DNA of 64,000 bases from Nanosynbacter sp. GTDB lineage: Bacteria; Patescibacteriota; Saccharimonadia; Saccharimonadales; Saccharimonadaceae. Below are positions 25,685-33,923 of this stretch, in pieces. Every line of letters begins with the position of its first letter. The stretch's first letter is position 1. The translations under genes were made by a program, and so were the position numbers. The stretch is from contig JABZKD010000003.1 in the NCBI GenBank assembly GCA_015257455.1, positions 1 through 64,000 of the forward strand. Reading direction: 5' to 3'. The notes beneath the pieces were generated by a model. That model saw nothing but the letters and a program-made list of their open reading frames with translations. It had not been told where the DNA came from and did no database searches.

Positions 25685-27325
25685 TTAAATTACACGCGAG
25701 ACTTCGTCGAGAGTGGTTTCCCCACGAAGACAAGCGAAAATACCTTTTTGTTCAAGAGTGATAAGACCGGCTTTTTGGGCAGTTTTTTCGATGAGGTCAG
25801 TATTAATATCTTCGACATCGCCGCGAATGAATTTTTGCACCTCTTCGGTGACGATTAATTGTTCCATAATCACCTTACGACCGCTGTAACCGAACGGATC
25901 TTCGATACCAGAGGGCACCGCTTGATAGAGTACAAAATTATTAGGGTCAAAGGTGAAGCCGAGTTGCTCATTAATCACTTCGTCCGAGAGATTCGAGAGA
26001 ACATTCAAGACGTACTTACGAGTAGCTTCATCTGGCTGATAAGATTTCTTATTTTCCGAAAGCACACGCACCAGACGCTGCGCCATCACCATACGGATGG
26101 AACTCGAGAAAATTGGATTGGTGCCGATGAGGTCAATCATACGGGAAAAAGCAGCCGCGGTAGAATTAGCGTGGAAGGAACTTAGAACCAAGTGACCGGT
26201 GATCGAAGCCTGGATGGCGGTCTTGGCAGTATCAGCATCGCGAATCTCACCCACCATCACGACATCTGGGTCGAGACGCAGGATACTACGTAGGCCATCC
26301 GCGAAGGAGCCACCTTTGGTAGTATTGACTGGGATTTGCGAGACACCAGAAATACCATATTCGATCGGATCCTCGAGAGTAATAATCTTGCGATCGGTGC
26401 TATTTAGGGCATTGAGCATGGAATAAAGCGTGGTAGATTTACCAGAACCGGTCGGACCGACCATGAGGACGAGACCACGGGGATGCGAGACCACATCATG
26501 GATGGCGGCAAGTTCAGATTCGGAAAGACCCAGAAGATCGAGATTGAGCAAAGATTCATCGAAGTTAAAGAGACGAAGCACGGCGTCCTGACCATACATA
26601 GTCGGCACGGTTTCGACACGGATGTTCAGGAGATGCGAAGAACCGTCGCGGAAGATATCTTTTTGCATGTGGCCAGATTGTGGAGTGGTGGCCGCGGAAG
26701 AAACCCCGGCACGCGAACCCAGTTCACCCATAAAGACACGGTAACGATCACGTTCAATATTGGCCACTGGGTGCAAAATACCGTCGACACGCATACGAAT
26801 ACGAATATTATCGCGCAGATTTTCGATGTGAATATCGGAAGCACCGAGCTTGTCCGCCTGATCCAAGAGAAAATCGAAGACTTTGTCGGTACCGACAGAA
26901 TTCAAGGTTTGAGAAACCGAAGCGATAGTCTCGGAGTCACCCTCGCTGGCAATTTTAATATCGTCATAATGCACTTCTTTTGGTGGATCATAGCGCAACA
27001 TCATAGCCTGATAGCCACTATTCGAAATCAAGAAGAAGTCGACGCCATCGCCGTTGACATTAAAACGGTCAGTGAGTTCCTTAATGGTACTACGTGGGGC
27101 TTGCGAGGTGACAAGAAATTGATAAGGCTCTCCGGCACCACCTTTTTGTAAAGGCAGCACGTAGTCGCTGTGCATTTTAGCAATATCAATTAGGCCAAAT
27201 ACCAGAGGTAGGCGCTCTTCAAGTGGGCGCATATCGAGGTATGGAATATTAAGGGTCAGCGAACGGCGAGAGGTGGCCTCTTCCTCATTTTCACGCCTGG
27301 CTGCCTGGATTTGTGCTTCATTCAT
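25685..27325 (-). CDS. pilB: Type IV pilus assembly/secretion ATPase (PilB/GspE family)
   Basis: Hexameric motor ATPase for pilus extension or type II-like secretion. Walker A is GPTGSGKSTTLYSML, the Asp box is around ITLEDPIEYG, Walker B is LDPDVVMVGEIRD, and the His box is GHLVLSSFHAN. The N-terminal domain is degenerate relative to canonical PilB and the tetracysteine zinc motif is absent. The -10 TATAAT (27338-27333) ends 7 nt before the ATG, which fixes the start and predicts a leaderless mRNA. No other pilus genes are nearby except the co-transcribed membrane protein. Confidence 0.92.
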   Translation of the reverse strand: MNEAQIQAARRENEEEATSRRSLTLNIPYLDMRPLEERLPLVFGLIDIAKMHSDYVLPLQKGGAGEPYQFLVTSQAPRSTIKELTDRFNVNGDGVDFFLISNSGYQAMMLRYDPPKEVHYDDIKIASEGDSETIASVSQTLNSVGTDKVFDFLLDQADKLGASDIHIENLRDNIRIRMRVDGILHPVANIERDRYRVFMGELGSRAGVSSAATTPQSGHMQKDIFRDGSSHLLNIRVETVPTMYGQDAVLRLFNFDESLLNLDLLGLSESELAAIHDVVSHPRGLVLMVGPTGSGKSTTLYSMLNALNSTDRKIITLEDPIEYGISGVSQIPVNTTKGGSFADGLRSILRLDPDVVMVGEIRDADTAKTAIQASITGHLVLSSFHANSTAAAFSRMIDLIGTNPIFSSSIRMVMAQRLVRVLSENKKSYQPDEATRKYVLNVLSNLSDEVINEQLGFTFDPNNFVLYQAVPSGIEDPFGYSGRKVIMEQLIVTEEVQKFIRGDVEDINTDLIEKTAQKAGLITLEQKGIFACLRGETTLDEVSRVI

Positions 27326-27463
27326 TTGCTTAATTATAACATAAGCAGGTTCAAAATTTAGGTAGATTAACAGATTAGACAAGGGGGTAAAAATAAGTTA
27401 TAATATATTTGTCTTGTTTGACAAGAGTAACTTAAAATTGACAGTTTTTCAAAGGAGGGGAAC

Positions 27464-28507
27464 ATGAAAAAGAAAGATGCTGACCTGGTGGATTTTAATG
27501 CCGACCTAAGCAAGCTCATCAATTACGCAAAAGAAATGGTGAATCAGATGCAGGCTTTTATCTACTATACGGATGGTTTGCGACAAAAACTGCGGGCGCT
27601 CGATGATAATTATCGTTCGTCGCTGCATATGAAGGATGTTTACGAGCCGGATGAATTGAAAGCTTACGAAGAATTAAGTGGCTGTATGCAGGTGATTTAT
27701 TACACGGTGCCGCGACTAAAACAGAGCCTCGGAAAAGTAAAGGATTCAATTAATTTCATTCGCCAAGTAATTCGACCAGATCATTTTTTGAATTATTGGA
27801 TCTTGATCGGAGAGGATTTGACCGCTGCGGTGAAGTTATTTCTAGATTACGATCAGTTTTTGGCGAAGGCGCTGAATATTGAATTAATTCATAATGCAGT
27901 ACTGGTTTATTCTTCCAAGTTGGCACAGCGTGAAGGTGAATCGATTAACGAAGAGACCGAGCGGGAGTGGATTGATGTAAGTATTAATTCCCTAGCCCAG
28001 GCTTATACGGCTTTTTCGGAATTGATGAATCATTTTAACGATTTCCAGAAGATAAATATTAAATATCGACCGACGGAATCGAAAATTCTCAGCACGTCGC
28101 CGTTTTCGATTGAACTGGGCGGACATTGGAATGTAATTATTAATGAATCGAAAATGCCACCAGTGAAGACTTGCGATACCTATGTGGCGCAGCCGAAAAT
28201 CAATGAACAGCGGAGCAAGATTCGCAATCTGAAAGATTATTACCAGGAACAATTTCTCACACGCAAAGCGCAAATGAAGATGGCGGGCCTGGTGGATACA
28301 GAGCGTGTGTTTACGTTTGATACTAAGATGGTTTGGATTATCTCTAGTGTCAAAGATGCGATCGATGAAACCTTGAAACAGGCGGACACGATGGGCGCGC
28401 TTCTGGTCATCAACGATCTAGTTTCGGAGATTTCTGCAAGTATCGGACGACAAAGTGACTTGCCATTAATTTTTAAAATTACGCAAAATCTGAAGAAAAC
28501 AATCTGA
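27464..28507 (+). CDS. Conserved-looking cytoplasmic protein of unknown function
   Basis: 347 residues, mostly helical, no signal peptide or transmembrane segment, no motif I recognise. It has a strong GGAGGGG ribosome site 4 nt before the ATG. Its leader (TTTTTCAAAGGAGGG) closely matches that of the gene at 30512, hinting at shared regulation or copying. The stop codon and following 20 nt are duplicated 45 nt downstream. Confidence 0.75.
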   Translation: MKKKDADLVDFNADLSKLINYAKEMVNQMQAFIYYTDGLRQKLRALDDNYRSSLHMKDVYEPDELKAYEELSGCMQVIYYTVPRLKQSLGKVKDSINFIRQVIRPDHFLNYWILIGEDLTAAVKLFLDYDQFLAKALNIELIHNAVLVYSSKLAQREGESINEETEREWIDVSINSLAQAYTAFSELMNHFNDFQKINIKYRPTESKILSTSPFSIELGGHWNVIINESKMPPVKTCDTYVAQPKINEQRSKIRNLKDYYQEQFLTRKAQMKMAGLVDTERVFTFDTKMVWIISSVKDAIDETLKQADTMGALLVINDLVSEISASIGRQSDLPLIFKITQNLKKTI

Positions 28508-28569
28508 TTAATTCAAGTTCTGAACTTACATAAAATTTAGAAAATAATCTGATTAGTTCAAGTTCTGAA
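28501..28569 (+). repeat. 45-bp-period duplication across a stop codon
   Basis: AATCTGATTAATTCAAGTTC at 28501-28520 recurs with one change at 28546-28565 (both continue TGAA). The first copy contains the TGA stop of the preceding gene. Confidence 0.8.
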
Positions 28570-28579
28570 AAATTTGTCA

Positions 28580-28609
28580 AAAAGGGACGCCGCTTCGCGT
28601 CTCTTTTTT
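28580..28609 (+). terminator. Terminator of the unknown gene at 27464
   Basis: GGGACGC / GCGTCTC stem followed by TTTTTTC. The 3' arm and T-tract are copied again at 28669-28692. Confidence 0.75.
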
Positions 28610-28692
28610 CTTGCGAAGAAAGGCAGAATCTTTCTCGTGTGAATATGAAAAATACTGAGGCAGCATCTCTTCGCGTCTCTTTTTTCTTGCGA
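28593..28692 (+). repeat. Duplicated terminator 3' arm (76-bp period)
   Basis: A 24-bp segment (CTTCGCGTCTCTTTTTTC plus TTGCGA) at 28593-28616 is repeated exactly at 28669-28692. The second copy lacks the 5' stem arm. Confidence 0.8.
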
Positions 28693-28750
28693 GGATGCGA
28701 AGATATGCTATAATATTTAAAATATCTTACTAATTCTGCATGGAGAAAAT

Positions 28751-28840
28751 ATGGCAGTTAAAAAGAAAAAGATTGTGATTTCTAAATTGAATCGTAATAA
28801 CAATCACAAGCACAGCGAAAAGCGCAAGCGCAACAAATAA
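28751..28840 (+). CDS. Very small, highly basic protein (29 aa)
   Basis: The ORF encodes MAVKKKKIVISKLNRNN, then a His/Lys/Arg-rich end. Its own TATAAT promoter element (about 28713), a GGAG site 5-6 nt before the ATG and a tight terminator directly after the stop argue that it is a real gene. About 45% of residues are Lys, Arg or His, as in small ribosome-associated or RNA-binding proteins (bTHX or bS22-like). I do not recognise the family. Confidence 0.7.
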   Translation: MAVKKKKIVISKLNRNNNHKHSEKRKRNK

Positions 28841-28843
28841 GAA

Positions 28844-28869
28844 AATAACCTCTGATGAGGTTATTTTTT
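28844..28869 (+). terminator. Terminator of the 29-aa protein gene
   Basis: Nine-bp stem AATAACCTC / GAGGTTATT, TGAT loop, TTTTTT tail. Confidence 0.9.
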
Positions 28870-28961
28870 CTGACTAGTATAAAATAAAAATGTGGCGAAC
28901 TAAACAAGGAGAGGGTGTCGGAACTTTAAAAAACTTCTTGAAGTTTGAGTAAAAGATTAGA

Positions 28962-29309
28962 TTAATCTAGATAGGGCTTGTCGCTAAAATATTCCATGAG
29001 ATCCTGGCATGGGCCGCCCTGGATAGTGTCGCCGTTATCGGCAAAATCATCACCACAAGTAAGTTCGCCATCGTCAAGTTCACAGCTATTGAGATTACAT
29101 TCATTGAGATTGCAGACGGCAGCGGATTCATTGGGGTAGACCGCGACAGGCTCGATAGAATCTGAGCCGAAAGTGGAATCATCGTAATCCGAATCATAGA
29201 GCACTTCATTGTTACTAAGCTTTGAAGCGTAATCGGTGATTAATTGAGTTTCGTCGATCTGCGAAACGTAATCGGCGAAATTTTGGTTTTCTTCGTTCAT
29301 TACTTTCAT
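28962..29309 (-). CDS. Small acidic cysteine-containing protein of unknown function
   Basis: 115 residues, strongly acidic, with five Cys in the C-terminal half (AVCNLNECNLNSCELDDGE, LTCGDD, GPCQD) that could bind metal or form disulfides; no signal peptide. An alternative ATG lies 3 codons downstream. AGG is about 6 nt before the first ATG. Moderate confidence that it is expressed. Confidence 0.55.
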   Translation of the reverse strand: MKVMNEENQNFADYVSQIDETQLITDYASKLSNNEVLYDSDYDDSTFGSDSIEPVAVYPNESAAVCNLNECNLNSCELDDGELTCGDDFADNGDTIQGGPCQDLMEYFSDKPYLD

Positions 29310-29370
29310 TATAACCTAGATTTTCTGAGTGAACCGGAAATAAAAAAGAGCCGACTGGCTCGATTTAGTT

Positions 29371-29447
29371 TGGTACACCCGGGGGGATTCGAACCCTCGA
29401 CCCTCTGTTCCGAAGACAGATGCTCTAATCCGCTGAGCTACGGGTGC
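29371..29447 (-). tRNA. tRNA-Arg (anticodon UCG)
   Basis: Minus strand: acceptor GCACCCG/CGGGTGT (first pair G-U), D arm, anticodon stem TCTGT/ACAGA around CTTCGGA, T loop TTCGAAT and encoded CCA. The T stem has one A-C mismatch. The 5' end and flank are repeated twice upstream. Confidence 0.93.
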
Positions 29448-29610
29448 AAACGAAGAGAAAGAAAATAGATTTATCTATTTTATTTCGATGAGTGCCGCGC
29501 CCGAACATTTTTATGTACGGGTGCAAGTGAGGAGAAAGAAAGAATTTATTCTTTCTTTCGACGAACGCAGCATCCGAACCGCCGTAGGTGGTACGGGTGC
29601 AAACGAAGAG
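29440..29610 (-). repeat. Three-copy 76-77-bp repeat containing the first nucleotides of tRNA-Arg
   Basis: TACGGGTGCAA(A/G) with a purine-rich follow-on begins at about 29440 (inside the tRNA), 29517 and 29593; steps are 77 and 76 bp, close to one tRNA length. The two spacer units also match each other (TTTCGAYGARYGC then CCGAAC). The extra copies are not intact tRNAs. Confidence 0.75.
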
Positions 29611-29659
29611 AAATATAATTAATTTACTCATTTCCCTCTCTTTAATTTTATCATAGAAC

Positions 29660-29689
29660 AAAAAATACGCCGAGAAATTCTCGGCGTAT
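29660..29689 (-). terminator. Terminator of the gene at 29697
   Basis: Ten-bp stem ATACGCCGAG / CTCGGCGTAT, minus-strand tail TTTTTTG. Confidence 0.9.
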
Positions 29690-29696
29690 CATGTTT

Positions 29697-30512
29697 TCAA
29701 AGGGCAATTAACAAATTAGTTAATTGCTTAAGGTTAGAATTTGAAGTAAGATCCGGAAGTTTAGAAACTTCCTTGAAGGCGGCTGCGATATGTCCTAAGG
29801 GGATATATTTAATTTTGCAGCCAGAGAAAAGTTGTTCATTTTCAAGCTCTTGGGCCTGTAATTCTTCGGCATCCTCGATAAGGCTACCGTCGGTTTCATA
29901 ATTTAAAAATTCTTGATATCTTTGCTCAGCGAGCAGCATGCGCTTATTCTTGAGGTCGTTCTGGAAAGCTTCCACCAAAACATGGTCAATTTTCTCAATC
30001 TGATTACAAAATTCATTAACCAGACCCCAGAATTCCTGACGGCGCTCTTCGGTACTTCTGACATATTTCAGGAACATCGGTTGACGAATCAAGCAGTCGA
30101 TGTTCAAATAAATACCATTAAAGCGCTTCCAACTCTTGTTGTAACAATCGATCACATCCTTGAGCCTGCGAATATTGCCGGTGTCAATCCAGCGGCGTTT
30201 GAAAAATTGGCAAGAATCGGTCGTGAGTGTGATGTAGCTAATGTCGCTTACGATTTGCTTGGACAGGCGGAAGAGTTGATCTTGGTCGAGAATGGTTTTC
30301 TGACCGTCGGCTTCGGCTTTCTTCCTCTGATTTTCAATAATTTTCTTCCAGCGGGCATCTGTTATATCATTTATTTTTTCGCGATTAACATTGAAGTCGT
30401 TGATATAAAGTTCGATGCTTTTCAGTACGTTCTTGTGTTCGTGAAAAATTTTCTCCACGTACTCCAGTGTGTTACAAAGTGATCCGGCCATTAAGGTAAT
30501 TCCCTGATCCAT
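29697..30512 (-). CDS. Helical cytoplasmic protein of unknown function
   Basis: 271 residues starting MDQGITLMAG; GGAGG lies about 9 nt before the ATG and a TATAAT is upstream near 30595, so upstream in-frame codons are leader. Mostly long amphipathic helices with many Lys/Glu/Asn; no membrane segment. No family recognised. Its leader resembles that of 27464, though the proteins are not obviously homologous. Confidence 0.72.
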   Translation of the reverse strand: MDQGITLMAGSLCNTLEYVEKIFHEHKNVLKSIELYINDFNVNREKINDITDARWKKIIENQRKKAEADGQKTILDQDQLFRLSKQIVSDISYITLTTDSCQFFKRRWIDTGNIRRLKDVIDCYNKSWKRFNGIYLNIDCLIRQPMFLKYVRSTEERRQEFWGLVNEFCNQIEKIDHVLVEAFQNDLKNKRMLLAEQRYQEFLNYETDGSLIEDAEELQAQELENEQLFSGCKIKYIPLGHIAAAFKEVSKLPDLTSNSNLKQLTNLLIAL

Positions 30513-30626
30513 ATTTCTTTCCCTCCTTTGAAAAATGTAAATGTTCCATCTACGAACGTATAGAAAAATTATGCTACAATTCGCAGTGAGGCTATTATAG
30601 TACATTTTGGGGAAAAATTGAAGAGG

Positions 30627-30704
30627 TGTGGGGCGAATGGTATTCTCTGGTACAACGTCCTTAGAGCCGTAAGTATTAAGTTGAGCCCCTCTTCCTAATA
30701 TAGA
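30627..30704. other. Short structured element upstream of tRNA-Lys(CUU)
   Basis: GAAGAGG-TGT-GGGGC can pair with GCCCC-TCTTC about 50 nt later, enclosing a CTCT/AGAG hairpin. Orientation is uncertain, and there is no clear promoter or U-tract. It could be a small RNA or a folded leader. Confidence 0.35.
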
Positions 30705-30778
30705 TCACAGAAGAAGAGCGAAATTTTATTTTCCTACTGGACGAAATACACAAAAAATGATAAAATAACAAATGAGTC

Positions 30779-30855
30779 GGGCCGGTAGCTCAGCTGGTTA
30801 GAGCACGAGCCTCTTAAGCTTGGTGTCGTGGGTTCGAGTCCCACCCGGCTCACCA
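30779..30855 (+). tRNA. tRNA-Lys (anticodon CUU)
   Basis: Acceptor GGGCCGG/CCGGCTC with one G-U, anticodon loop CTCTTAA on a CGAGC/GCTTG stem, T loop TTCGAGT, encoded CCA. It borders the accessory block to its right. Confidence 0.96.
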
Positions 30856-31290
30856 AAAAATATAATCCCTGATTGAGCTTAGATTATTAAACGCCTTATT
30901 CGGATATGGATGAGGTATTTTTTTATTATCCACTTTTAGATTTAATGATGAAATTTTGAAAAATGCGCTTTTTGAACAATAACCATAATGCTGCTATGTT
31001 ATTAACAAATAATCAGCATATAAAGAATAAAATACCATTTATTCTTAAGATTATTTTCTGTGCAATGCCTCAGTGGCGAAAACCACAAATAATAAAGCCA
31101 TGTAGAATAACAGAATAACTTAGAGGTGTTATCGATAATGAGTTATTACAAAAAAGACTATTCGATTCTTATTTTATATTAATCAAAGTAAATAGAGAGC
31201 GAATCAGATAATTCGTCTTATAAATAAGTGTTTCTTGGCAATTTTAATATCACATACAAAAACTGCAAAACTTTTTAATATTTCGCTTAG
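30856..31290. other. AT-rich gap between tRNA-Lys(CUU) and the defence-like block
   Basis: No convincing gene. A 51-codon plus-strand ORF starts at about 30963 but has no ribosome site. No integrase, and no second copy of the tRNA 3' end marking an attachment site, is visible. Confidence 0.5.
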
Positions 31291-31776
31291 TTAGCGTAAT
31301 CTTTTGGTAATAATCGCCTCTTCGACCCATTGTCCTATGTTTTCTGCAATATCATTATAGGCATCCCAATCATTTGGCTCGTAGCATTTCAGATGAGATG
31401 ATAAACGTTGCCCATTATTCAATAGTATGGACTCGAATGGGTTAGCGCCTTTTCTACAAGTTCCCCATCGTGGGTCTTTCAGGTTATGAATATAAATACC
31501 AAGAAGCCCCCTACCATCATTCCATGCTTTACATATTTCGTATTTTACCCATTTACGACTTGCTGTATCGGAGCCAATTAACACAACAACGCAATCTTTA
31601 TATTTCATATTATCGTCAATCCATTTTTTGACGGCATCATCGCCAACTCTTTTGACAGTTTCCCAGTCATTTGGTGATACAGGCGTGTTACCCTCAATTA
31701 CACCCATGTTGCGTATTTGATGGACACGCATAACGTCGTTATCAAAATGAAAACTATAAAAAACCTTTCTTTTCAC
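31291..31776 (-). CDS. TIR-like (MTH538/DUF1863, ThsB-type) domain protein
   Basis: A 161-residue single-domain protein. KVFYSFHFDND starts the first strand, GVIEGN and SPNDWETV follow, then VVVLIGSDTASRKWVKYEI with E80 at the position of the TIR catalytic glutamate, and LLGIYIHNLKD. This is the layout of Thoeris ThsB proteins, which use NAD+ to make a cyclic ADP-ribose signal on phage infection. It begins 1 nt after the stop of a membrane protein gene, so the two form one operon. Enzymatic activity and a defence role are inferred. Confidence 0.87.
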   Translation of the reverse strand: MKRKVFYSFHFDNDVMRVHQIRNMGVIEGNTPVSPNDWETVKRVGDDAVKKWIDDNMKYKDCVVVLIGSDTASRKWVKYEICKAWNDGRGLLGIYIHNLKDPRWGTCRKGANPFESILLNNGQRLSSHLKCYEPNDWDAYNDIAENIGQWVEEAIITKRLR

Positions 31777-31777
31777 A

Positions 31778-32224
31778 TTACTCCTTTACTTTGATTATTA
31801 GACAGATTTCAAAATTATTATAGAAGATAATATATATTATCACGGCTAAAATTGCGCCGTAGAACATTAGGAGGACCGGCCTCCTGAACGCTGCCAGCCA
31901 GGCTGAAAATCCTACAAATTGCTTTACACTCATTTTATAATCAATTTTTTCAACATCCGTATCGGTAACTTCATTATATAATTTACGGTATGCCTGTTCA
32001 AGCATAAGATAATATGCGTCAATAAGCCAGAAAATTAGAACTGCCCCCAAATTTAGCCACACTAAATTGTAGTTTTGAGTTGTGACTATTGCAGTGAAGA
32101 CGGCAACTATTATCGTAATAGACCATCCTTTAAATAAAAAAGTATTTGATGATAGACGATTGATTACATCTTGAATAAATTCTAGATGCTTACGCTTATC
32201 ATCTGATGTAGTCTTTTCTCGCAT
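31778..32224 (-). CDS. Small multi-pass membrane protein paired with the TIR protein
   Basis: A 148-residue protein with a cytoplasmic amphipathic N-terminus (KHLEFIQDVINRLSSNTFLF), a helix pair (about 32-72), a loop carrying EQAYRKLYNEVTDTDVEKID, and one or two C-terminal helices (about 108-145). The general shape recalls small defence effectors that open membranes, such as the SLATT group. Its 1-nt spacing to the TIR gene suggests that it is the signal-gated effector of a Thoeris-like pair. Homology to a named family is not certain. Confidence 0.75.
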   Translation of the reverse strand: MREKTTSDDKRKHLEFIQDVINRLSSNTFLFKGWSITIIVAVFTAIVTTQNYNLVWLNLGAVLIFWLIDAYYLMLEQAYRKLYNEVTDTDVEKIDYKMSVKQFVGFSAWLAAFRRPVLLMFYGAILAVIIYIIFYNNFEICLIIKVKE

Positions 32225-32446
32225 ATTAGCTGTATCTTATCACAAAAACAGCCACACTTAAAGGTCAATGTTTATCTAGAAAGAATACGCTGCTAATTGA
32301 AAATAGTGATTTATGGCGATATATTGATTATGAGTTTACCACTTTCAATCACACCCATTTATCGACTTGTGGCTGGTGAATGAGTGCCTATTTTCTTTTT
32401 TATTAGTTTTATATACCTAAAATTCTAGACTAATCAGTAGGGTCCT

Positions 32447-33673
32447 TTAATTATTGATTCCTTCGTCTATTTCTTTTTGCATCCCATTTATTACATGGTA
32501 TGCATCATCTTTTTCGAATCTTCCTAAAATCTCTTTCATTTCCGGGCCACTTGATTTCATTGCATTATAAACAGCGTTCCAATCTATCTGTTTTATACAT
32601 CCACCCAGAGTGGTAGCCTGTATCTTCCCAATCTGAGATAACTCATTTATTTTAGGAATAATTTTATTAAGTATGTTGGATAAATTAACGGTATTTTCAG
32701 AAATTACCTTACTAATTGCCTGAATATTCACAATTGATTTATTTACGACTTCCGCAAAGCTCTGGATTGATTTTGAAAGTTTGTCGTAATAATCATTTCT
32801 AACATTGCCTATTATATGAAGGATGTGTTTTGAGTATTTTTCTGCATTTTTTAAATCTTTTTGAAGAATTGTATGATGATGCGCAGCCTTATTACGTAAA
32901 TTTTTTAATTTTTTCAACTGCCCACTAACATGGGAGTACTCTGTAGGGTTCTTAAGCATTATATTTACTTGCTCCCAAACGGTTTTTGGCGTAATGTATG
33001 GCGTTAATCTCTGTTTAAAATCCGTAAGATCTTCTGAATTATTCATAATCTCAAAAAGAAGTTTACCATTATTAGCAAAAAGATTCTCTCGTTTCTTAGG
33101 TGATAAGTCGACCTCCAATAATTTCAGTAGACCACCCAGATATAGTTCGTTTATCTGTGCGCAAATTTCAATTTTGGTCTTTTTATCATGTTTTCCTTTT
33201 AGGACGGTTACCATTTCAGACCAAACATAGATTAACAGCCTCTTAAGTGCAGTTTCCACGGGAATGCAGATTTTAAGAAGTTTTGCAGCACGCTCAACAG
33301 ATAATTCGTCTTTGATTATTAGAATCCTCTTTTTATCCAGTAGTTTTCTGTAATTATCATCCGATAATTCTTCTATAGTAAAGCTATGCGTAATAAATAC
33401 GAGGCTATCCCGTTTAGCAAATTCTGAAAGTGGTATTTGCTTAATATTCTCGCCAAATACATCTGCAAGAATATTTAAAGCTTTGAGTTCACTCTCGGTA
33501 TCTATCGCAAACTCTAATTCATAGGTATCCTTAGTTTTAAGACTCACTTTTTCTATTCTTCCTTTTTCTTGACACTTTAATTCGGCCTGTTTTACGACGG
33601 TCTCTATAGCCTTCGCGCTTTTGTTCGGAGGATAATTATATTTGATAAGTAAGCGCTTAATCTGCATACACAC
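32447..33673 (-). CDS. HEPN-motif protein (candidate RNase toxin)
   Basis: 408 residues. The segment KNLRNKAAHHHTIL has the HEPN RNase signature R-x4-H (R260, H265), preceded by conserved-looking helices (VETALKRLLIYVWSEM). The N-terminal 100 residues look like an alpha-beta sensory or partner-binding domain; the C-terminal 100 are amphipathic coiled-coil. HEPN domains are common ribonuclease effectors in abortive infection. No antitoxin is adjacent. The start may be the second ATG two codons in, and no ribosome site is clear. Confidence 0.62.
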   Translation of the reverse strand: MCMQIKRLLIKYNYPPNKSAKAIETVVKQAELKCQEKGRIEKVSLKTKDTYELEFAIDTESELKALNILADVFGENIKQIPLSEFAKRDSLVFITHSFTIEELSDDNYRKLLDKKRILIIKDELSVERAAKLLKICIPVETALKRLLIYVWSEMVTVLKGKHDKKTKIEICAQINELYLGGLLKLLEVDLSPKKRENLFANNGKLLFEIMNNSEDLTDFKQRLTPYITPKTVWEQVNIMLKNPTEYSHVSGQLKKLKNLRNKAAHHHTILQKDLKNAEKYSKHILHIIGNVRNDYYDKLSKSIQSFAEVVNKSIVNIQAISKVISENTVNLSNILNKIIPKINELSQIGKIQATTLGGCIKQIDWNAVYNAMKSSGPEMKEILGRFEKDDAYHVINGMQKEIDEGINN

Positions 33674-33805
33674 ATGCGCATGAGAGCCGCGTTTAACATC
33701 TCAGATTGAGACCATATTACTGTTTATGATTCCGACCAATTTTTGCGATTTGAACAAATATTTTGTCTTTTTCCTATTTTGCATACTCACAAATCATCAT
33801 TATTT

Positions 33806-33838
33806 TTGTCGCCAGAAGACATTTTCTTCTGGTGACAA
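33806..33838. repeat. 12-bp inverted repeat between accessory genes
   Basis: TTGTCGCCAGAA and TTCTGGTGACAA pair with one G-T around a 9-nt loop. There is no proper U-tract on either strand. It lies about 135 nt upstream of the HEPN gene and could be an operator or an mRNA stem. Confidence 0.5.
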
Positions 33839-33923
33839 ATTTCTGTTTTAGGAGCATGATATGTCATATGGCTAAATTATTATTCTTAATGGACTTATCT
33901 TAGCCTTTCCTTGTTTAATTATC

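Noticed and set aside
29425..29661. Minus-strand 78-codon ORF over the tRNA-Arg repeats
   Set aside because: It is formed by the repeated tRNA-flank sequence and runs into the tRNA gene; the repeated FLFVCTR segments reflect the DNA repeat.
29371..31290. CRISPR array
   Set aside because: The only repeats are three tRNA-flank copies with diverged spacers of tRNA length, and no cas genes occur in the window.
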